Assembly (NCBI GenBank): GCA_963974055.1
Contig: CAXBCP010000023.1
Span: 15,172-79,171, forward strand
Reading direction: 5' to 3'
DNA length: 64,000 nucleotides
DNA from: CAXBCP01 sp963974055
GTDB taxonomy: Bacteria > Pseudomonadota > Alphaproteobacteria > MPNO01 > UBA830
This document shows, piece by piece, positions 58,966 to 64,000 of the stretch. A program made the position numbers and the translations under genes. The notes beneath the pieces were generated by a model that was not told the DNA's origin, did no database searches, and saw only the letters and a program-made list of their open reading frames with translations. Numbering within the stretch: the first letter of the stretch is position 1; every line of letters starts with the position of its first letter.

Positions 58966-59207
58966 GGATCTGCCTTGCTGCGCTGGTCGGGCGCGAAGAT
59001 TAGGGGCCGGGAGCGGCGACGGCAAGCGGGTCTGTTTCGGGCCCGTGCATATCTGGGGCGCGCGATGGAGATGGCGCTGATGCATGCCGGTCGGCTAAGC
59101 TGCCGCACAATAATAAACCCGGTGGGGACGGAACGAAAAATGACATTAAAAACAGACACGGCCTGCGCACGGCCGGGCATTGCATCGGCTGCCGGAGTAC
59201 GGGCCTG

Positions 59208-60107
59208 ATGGCGGCGCCCGCCGGCGGACCGGACCGGCACAGCCCCGTCGCCGGAATTCTCTGGATGGTGGCGGCCGCGCTCTGCTTTTCCGCTTCGCTT
59301 ACCCTGATCAAAGCGGTGCAGGATGGCGGCATGACCGTGTTTCAGGCGGTCTTGTTCCGCCAGATTTTCGGCCTGATCGTTTTCACTCCCATCATCCTGC
59401 GGGCCGGCGCCGCATCGATGAAGACGAGCGTGCCGTTCGGTCATTTCATGCGCGCGCTGCTCGGGATTATCGGCATGTGCACCGGCTATTATTCGCTGAA
59501 CTTCATCAACGTCCCGGATTCGGTGGCGCTGCAGTTTACGCTGCCGATCTTCACGATGTTCTGCGCGATCCTGCTGCTGGGCGAAAAGCTCCGCTCGCAT
59601 CGCGTGATCGCGACGCTGGTCGGGTTCGGCGGCGTGCTGATCATCGTGCGGCCCGGATTTTCGGAATTGAATCCGGGGATATTCCTGGCGCTGACCGCGG
59701 CGGCGTTTTACGCGATGTCGGATACGATATCGCGGTGGCTCGCGCGCTACGACAAGCTGCCGTCGATCATGATGTGGAATTTCATCTTCATGATTCCGAT
59801 GGCCGGAATTCCCGCCGCTATCTGGTGGGTGACGCCGCAACCGGAAATCTGGCTGCACGCGTTCGCCTTCGCGGTCGCGGGCGTCGGCGCCCAGTTCTGC
59901 CTGACCCGTTCGTTCGGTCTCGCCGAAGCGAGTCTGGTGTCGCCGATCCTGTTCCTGCGCCTGCCGCTGATTGCGGTGATTTCGTTCTTCGCCTTCGGCC
60001 AGATCACGGAAATCTGGACCTGGGTCGGGGCCGCTGTCATCTTTATCGCGACAAGCTGGATGACCCGTGTGGAGACTCGGAAACCGGCCGCCGTGAAATC
60101 GGCTTAG
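59208..60107 (+). CDS. DMT-superfamily EamA transporter
   Basis: 299 residues, ten membrane helices in two EamA repeats. Family features: GILWMVAAALCFSASLTLIKAV, GMCTGYYSLNFINVPDSVALQFTLPIF, and the second-half ALTAAAFYAMSDTISRWLA. It is a probable metabolite importer or exporter. It lies directly upstream of the two monooxygenase-like genes and may move the pathway substrate. Confidence 0.85.
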   Translation: MAAPAGGPDRHSPVAGILWMVAAALCFSASLTLIKAVQDGGMTVFQAVLFRQIFGLIVFTPIILRAGAASMKTSVPFGHFMRALLGIIGMCTGYYSLNFINVPDSVALQFTLPIFTMFCAILLLGEKLRSHRVIATLVGFGGVLIIVRPGFSELNPGIFLALTAAAFYAMSDTISRWLARYDKLPSIMMWNFIFMIPMAGIPAAIWWVTPQPEIWLHAFAFAVAGVGAQFCLTRSFGLAEASLVSPILFLRLPLIAVISFFAFGQITEIWTWVGAAVIFIATSWMTRVETRKPAAVKSA

Positions 60108-60143
60108 GGGCGCGGGACGCTGCGCGACGACAGGGGAGAGAGC

Positions 60144-61343
60144 ATGCCAGAGCCGGCGACATCCTGTACGGACGGCGATCTCGCGCATGCGGCGCTCATG
60201 CAGGCGGCGCGGGCGATGACCGAAACCGTGCGGTCGCGCGCCGCCGGGGCCGAGCGGAACCGGCGGCTTCACCGCGAAACCCATGAAGCGCTGCGCGACG
60301 GCGGATTCTACAAAATCCAGATGCCGGCCCGATATGGCGGGCTGGAGATGAGCCACCGGACGATGCTCGACGTATCGGTCGAACTCGGGCGCGGCTGCGG
60401 CTCCACGGCCTGGATTTTTTCGAACATAGCCGCCCAGAACGGGATCGTTGCCATGGCGTCCCGCCAGGCGCAGGACGATGTCTGGGCCGCCGACAACGAT
60501 GCCTGCACGGCGTCGTCGTTTCCCGCCAGGGGCGGCAGGGTGGAGCGGGTCGCGGGCGGGATCGTGGCCAACGGCGTGTGGAGCTTCGCGTCCGGGGTCG
60601 ACTGGGCCGACTGGAACAACATGCAGGTTTTCGTGCCGACGGAAGGCGGCGGGGTCGCGCATCACATGGCGCTGGTCCCGAAATCCGACTACCGCGTCAT
60701 CGACGACTGGAACTCGCCGGGTCTCGTCGCCACCGGATCGCGGTCGATCGAACTCGACAACGTCTTTATCCCGGAACACCGGATGCTCAGCACCGGGGCC
60801 GCCCGCACCGGGGCGACGATCGAGGCGTCGGAGAATTTCGGGCCGATCTTCCGGGTGCCGCCCATGTGCGGCGCCAACAAGATATTCTCCGGGCCGGTGA
60901 TCGGCATGGCGCGCGGCGCGCTGGACGCGATCGAGCGCGATCTGTCGGGGCGCAACAACGTCGCCGGCAACCCGATGGCGTCGCTGACCACCGCGCAGCT
61001 GCGGGTCGCCGAGTCCGGCGCCCTGATCGAGGCCGCCTGGGCGCTGATGCAGCGCGACTGCGACGTTGCGCTGGAGATCGGCAGGGTGGGGCGTCTGACC
61101 ACGGTGGAGGACCGCGCCTTCTGGCGGCGCAACAATGCCTATGCCGGCGTCATGTGCATCCGCGCGGCCGATATTCTTCATCCCCTGATCGGCGCGCGCG
61201 GGCTGGTGCCGGAAAGCGATTTCATGCGCGCCTGGCGCGATATCCACGCGGCGACCATGCAGATCAACATGGCCTGGGACCGCCACGCCATTTCGGCGGC
61301 CGAGATACAGCTCGGCCTCACCCCCACCGACCCGAGAGTGTGA
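60144..61343 (+). CDS. ACAD-fold flavin monooxygenase-like protein A
   Basis: 399 residues. The HsaA/HpaB-like (group D) monooxygenase pattern: ETHEALRDGGFYKIQMPARYGGLE, GCGSTAWIFSNIAAQ, GVWSFASGVDWADWNNM and ATGSRSIELDNVFIPEHR. These enzymes hydroxylate aromatic or phenolic substrates using reduced flavin from a separate reductase. No reductase is encoded in the window. It has a close paralogue 8 bp downstream. An acyl-CoA dehydrogenase role is possible but the flavin-monooxygenase subtype fits better. Confidence 0.8.
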   Translation: MPEPATSCTDGDLAHAALMQAARAMTETVRSRAAGAERNRRLHRETHEALRDGGFYKIQMPARYGGLEMSHRTMLDVSVELGRGCGSTAWIFSNIAAQNGIVAMASRQAQDDVWAADNDACTASSFPARGGRVERVAGGIVANGVWSFASGVDWADWNNMQVFVPTEGGGVAHHMALVPKSDYRVIDDWNSPGLVATGSRSIELDNVFIPEHRMLSTGAARTGATIEASENFGPIFRVPPMCGANKIFSGPVIGMARGALDAIERDLSGRNNVAGNPMASLTTAQLRVAESGALIEAAWALMQRDCDVALEIGRVGRLTTVEDRAFWRRNNAYAGVMCIRAADILHPLIGARGLVPESDFMRAWRDIHAATMQINMAWDRHAISAAEIQLGLTPTDPRV

Positions 61344-61351
61344 GCCCGCAG

Positions 61352-62530
61352 ATGTACACGTCCGAACAGAAGAACATGATCGCCCGCGCCCGGGCCCTGG
61401 CGCCGGTCCTGCTGGGCCGCGCCCGCCAGGCGGAACAGGACCGCGCCGTGCCCCGCGAAACGTTCGAGGCGTTTTCGGAGGAAGGCTTTTTCCGCATCCA
61501 CCAGCCGGAGCGCTATGGCGGGTTGGGCTGGAACATCGGCATGATGGTGCGCCTCGGCGCGGAACTGGGGCAGGGCTGCGGGTCGAGCTGCTGGATATTT
61601 TCCAACCTCGCGGTCCAGAGCTGGATTCTGGGGATGAACAACCCCGCGGCGCAGGAAGACGTCTGGGGCGAAAACCCGAAGGCGCTGGTCGCTTCCTCGT
61701 TTCCGGCCAAGGGCGGCAAGGTGGTGCGCACGGACGGCGGGCTGATCGCCAACGGGCTGTGGAGCTTCGCCTCCGGCGTCGACTTCGCGGACTGGAACAA
61801 CATGCAGGTCTTCGTGCCGCCGGAAGACGGCGACGGCCCGCCCGAACACCGTTTCGCGCTGGTGCCGAAATCGGATTACAAAATCGTCGACGACTGGTTC
61901 GCGCCCGGTCTCGCGGCCACCGGCTCGCGCTCGATCGAACTCGACAACGTGTTCATTCCCGAGCACCGGACCCTGCCGTCGACACGGCTGATGGGCGGCG
62001 CGTCGCCGGGATCGGAGATCAATACCGCGGCGCTGTATCGCGTGCCGCCGCTGACGCTCGGCACGATGGTGTTCGCCTCCCCGGCGCTCGGCATCGCAAA
62101 GGGCGCGCTGGCGACGATCGAGAACGAAATGGGCGGCCGCAATACGGTCGGCAATGCGCCGATGGCCGAACTGCCGACGGTGCAGATCCGCATCGCCGAA
62201 GCGGGCGCCGAGATCGAAGCCGCCGAGGCGCTGCTGCTCCGCGACTGCGCGGATGCGACGGCGATCGCCGAGGCGGGCGACCTGCCGGCGCTCGGCGACC
62301 GCGCCCGCTGGCGGCGCAACAACGCGTTTGCGGTCCAGCTCTGCGTCCGGGCGGTGGAACGGCTCAACCCGTTGATCGGCGCGCGCGGGCTGACTCCGGA
62401 AAACGACTTCCTGCGCATGTTCCGCGACGTCCATGCCGCATCGCTGCAGATAACGGTGTCGTGGGATATACAATCCGTGAATGCGGGGCGGATCCGCTTC
62501 GGCCTGCCGTCGCTCGACCCGCGCGTCTGA
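61352..62530 (+). CDS. ACAD-fold flavin monooxygenase-like protein B
   Basis: 392 residues from the ATG at 61352. A paralogue of the upstream protein: GCGSSCWIFSNLAVQSW, NGLWSFASGVDFADWNNM, ATGSRSIELDNVFIPEHR and RWRRNNAFAVQLCVRAVERLNPLIGARGL are shared. The tandem pair probably arose by duplication and may form a heteromer or act on successive intermediates. It is followed after 24 bp by the UbiD-family gene. Confidence 0.8.
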   Translation: MYTSEQKNMIARARALAPVLLGRARQAEQDRAVPRETFEAFSEEGFFRIHQPERYGGLGWNIGMMVRLGAELGQGCGSSCWIFSNLAVQSWILGMNNPAAQEDVWGENPKALVASSFPAKGGKVVRTDGGLIANGLWSFASGVDFADWNNMQVFVPPEDGDGPPEHRFALVPKSDYKIVDDWFAPGLAATGSRSIELDNVFIPEHRTLPSTRLMGGASPGSEINTAALYRVPPLTLGTMVFASPALGIAKGALATIENEMGGRNTVGNAPMAELPTVQIRIAEAGAEIEAAEALLLRDCADATAIAEAGDLPALGDRARWRRNNAFAVQLCVRAVERLNPLIGARGLTPENDFLRMFRDVHAASLQITVSWDIQSVNAGRIRFGLPSLDPRV

Positions 62531-62554
62531 CCAGAATACTTACAAGGAATTCCG

Positions 62555-64000
62555 ATGGCTCTGACCGACATGCGCGACTATCTCGCGGTTCTCGAACAGC
62601 GCGGGCTTGTCCGCCGCGTCAGCGAGGAGGTCGACCCCGCCTGGGAAATCGGCTGCATGGTCAAATGGGGGTTCCAGGCGCTGCCGGAGGCCGACCGTTT
62701 CGGTTTCCTGTTCGACAACGTGAAGGGCAGCATAATCCCGGTCGCGACCGGGGCGCTCGGCGCGTCCGACGCGGCCTATGCGATCGGGCTCGGCGTCGAA
62801 CCCGGCGAAATCAACGCGAAATGGGAAGACGCGCTGCTCAACCCGGTCCCCCCGGTGACGGTCGAGACGGCGCCGTGCCACGACGTGGTGATCGAGGGCG
62901 ATGCGGTCGATCTCGGGCTGCTGCCGGTCCCCGTGTGGACGCCGGGCCGGGATGCCGGCCCCTATATCACCGCCATCGTGGTGACGCGGGACGCGGATAC
63001 GGACGTGCAGAATTACGGTGTCTACCGCACCCAGGTATTGGGGCCGGACCGGATGGTCTGCAATCTGTCGCCCGGGCGCCAGGGGACGCGCTGCATACAG
63101 TCCTGGCATGCGCGCGGCGAGCCGGCGCCGATCGCCTTCGTTATCGGCGCGGAACCGGCAATGTACTACGCTTCGGTCACGACGCTTCCCTTCGCGGTCG
63201 ACGAAGCCACGCTGGCCGGCGGGCTTAAAGGCGAAGCGCTGGAACAGGTGCGCGGCCGCACGGTCGATCTGGCGATCCCGGCGCGCACCGAAATCGTGGT
63301 CGAAGGGCTCGTTCACCCGGGCGAAACGGCCGAAGAAGGCCCGTTCGGGGAATTCGCCGGCTATATGGGGCCGGTCGGCCACAAGCCGGTCGTGCGGGTG
63401 ACGGCGATCACCCACCGCACGGACCCGGTTTTCTACGGGCTGGCCAGCCAGATGCCGCCGAGCGAAAGCACGACCATGCAAAGCCTGACCAATGCCGGCC
63501 AGTTGCTGAAGGTCCTGCGCCACGATCTCGGCGAAGCGTCGGTCGCCGACGTGGTGATCGACAAGACGTTCGGCGGCCTGCTGGCGCATGCGATCGTTGC
63601 CGTGCGGCCCGGGGCGCCGGGCAACGGCAAGCGGATCGGCCGGCTGGTCGCCGATGTCTCGCCGTGCAAGCGCGTCACCGTGGTCGATCATGACGTCGAC
63701 ATCCGCGATCAGGAACACCTCAACTGGGCGATGAATTCCCACTACGACCCGGCGCGCGACACCGTGATTATCGATGACGTGTTCGTCCCCATGTATATGG
63801 ACCCGTCGGTGCGGATCCGCGGCGGCAATACCGATCCCGGCAGCAAGATCGTGGCGGACGCGACCAGCTCGATCGATGCCGGCGATTTTTCCATCCCGCG
63901 GCGGGAGGTGATGGAGCGCGCATTGTCGACCTGGAAGAAGGCCGGGCTGACGGAATTCGACATTCCCCCGCGGCTCGACATGCGGCTCGACCGCGACTAG
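62555..64000 (+). CDS. UbiD-family prFMN-dependent decarboxylase
   Basis: 481 residues, complete: the stop is the last three bases of the window. AAGGAATTCCG precedes the ATG. Family features: DVQNYGVYRTQVLGPDRM (prFMN/Mn-binding Asn and Arg region), EEGPFGEFAGYMGP (catalytic Glu pair) and GKRIGRLVADVSPCKRVTVVDHDVDIRD. It decarboxylates (or carboxylates) an aromatic or alpha,beta-unsaturated acid. Together with UbiX-like, monooxygenases and hydratase, it is probably part of a degradation route rather than ubiquinone synthesis. Confidence 0.9.
   Translation: MALTDMRDYLAVLEQRGLVRRVSEEVDPAWEIGCMVKWGFQALPEADRFGFLFDNVKGSIIPVATGALGASDAAYAIGLGVEPGEINAKWEDALLNPVPPVTVETAPCHDVVIEGDAVDLGLLPVPVWTPGRDAGPYITAIVVTRDADTDVQNYGVYRTQVLGPDRMVCNLSPGRQGTRCIQSWHARGEPAPIAFVIGAEPAMYYASVTTLPFAVDEATLAGGLKGEALEQVRGRTVDLAIPARTEIVVEGLVHPGETAEEGPFGEFAGYMGPVGHKPVVRVTAITHRTDPVFYGLASQMPPSESTTMQSLTNAGQLLKVLRHDLGEASVADVVIDKTFGGLLAHAIVAVRPGAPGNGKRIGRLVADVSPCKRVTVVDHDVDIRDQEHLNWAMNSHYDPARDTVIIDDVFVPMYMDPSVRIRGGNTDPGSKIVADATSSIDAGDFSIPRREVMERALSTWKKAGLTEFDIPPRLDMRLDRD

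Noticed and set aside
58557..61286. Minus-strand frame of 909 codons opposite the transporter and monooxygenase genes
   Set aside because: Low-complexity Arg/His-rich shadow frame caused by high GC at third positions.

Overview
The window is a high-GC alphaproteobacterial chromosome segment. Support for this class: a stand-alone GcrA-type C-terminal domain, DUF2794, a yfgM-bamB-der block, a dnaB-alr-mlaE-mlaF-radA-cvpA-purF block, and pervasive 4-bp stop/start overlaps. Rhodospirillales or a relative fits best, but no genus can be named from sequence alone.

Layout. (1) 1-4.7 kb is accessory DNA that looks more AT-rich than the rest. It holds a two-gene SF1 helicase module (797-3857, minus) and an IS3-family transposase remnant bracketed by 13-bp direct repeats. 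(2) 4.7-21.35 kb reads as an integrative element in the 3' end of tRNA-Gln(CTG). Its parts are an XRE regulator with an ImmA/IrrE protease, a run of small overlapping genes around a RepB-like primase/ATPase, cargo (orphan Phd/YefM antitoxin, complete type I restriction-modification system hsdM-hsdS-hsdR, and a PLD-fold protein), and a large serine recombinase whose last codons and stop codon are antisense tRNA. A 52-bp perfect palindrome covers the recombinase start codon. Its core half-site recurs at the XRE promoter, which suggests one regulon. I found no second copy of the tRNA 3' end, so the left boundary is unresolved. (3) 21.3-27.2 kb: tRNA-Gln, ppx, rlmE, guaB, a GNAT gene and guaA. (4) 27.2-35.4 kb: an overlapping radical SAM/SDR pair facing an FkbM methyltransferase, lipoprotein and GcrA-like small genes, DUF3891, idi2, NUDIX, class II aldolase and DUF2794. 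(5) 35.7-41.3 kb: yfgM-like, bamB, der, a lipoprotein and a CBS-type soluble histidine kinase. (6) 41.3-49.8 kb, minus: an eight-gene tightly packed operon from dnaB to an SDR; alr in it appears to start at CTG. (7) 50-56.6 kb: cfa, manC, TauE/SafE, a small Lpp-like lipoprotein, an L,D-transpeptidase and a thioesterase. (8) 56.7-64 kb: a prFMN-linked catabolic cluster with UbiX-like flavin prenyltransferase, a 2-keto-4-pentenoate hydratase-like enzyme, a transglutaminase-like protein, a DMT transporter, two tandem ACAD-fold monooxygenase-like proteins and a UbiD-family decarboxylase that ends on the last base of the window.

The most interesting points are the regulatory architecture of the tRNA-Gln element, the helicase/CDI two-gene module, the UbiX...UbiD cluster, the CTG start of alr, a dispersed CTAG-ended intergenic repeat that supplies stop codons to flanking genes, and start-codon-sequestering hairpins. 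All functions are inferred from motifs and context read by eye; no database search was run.
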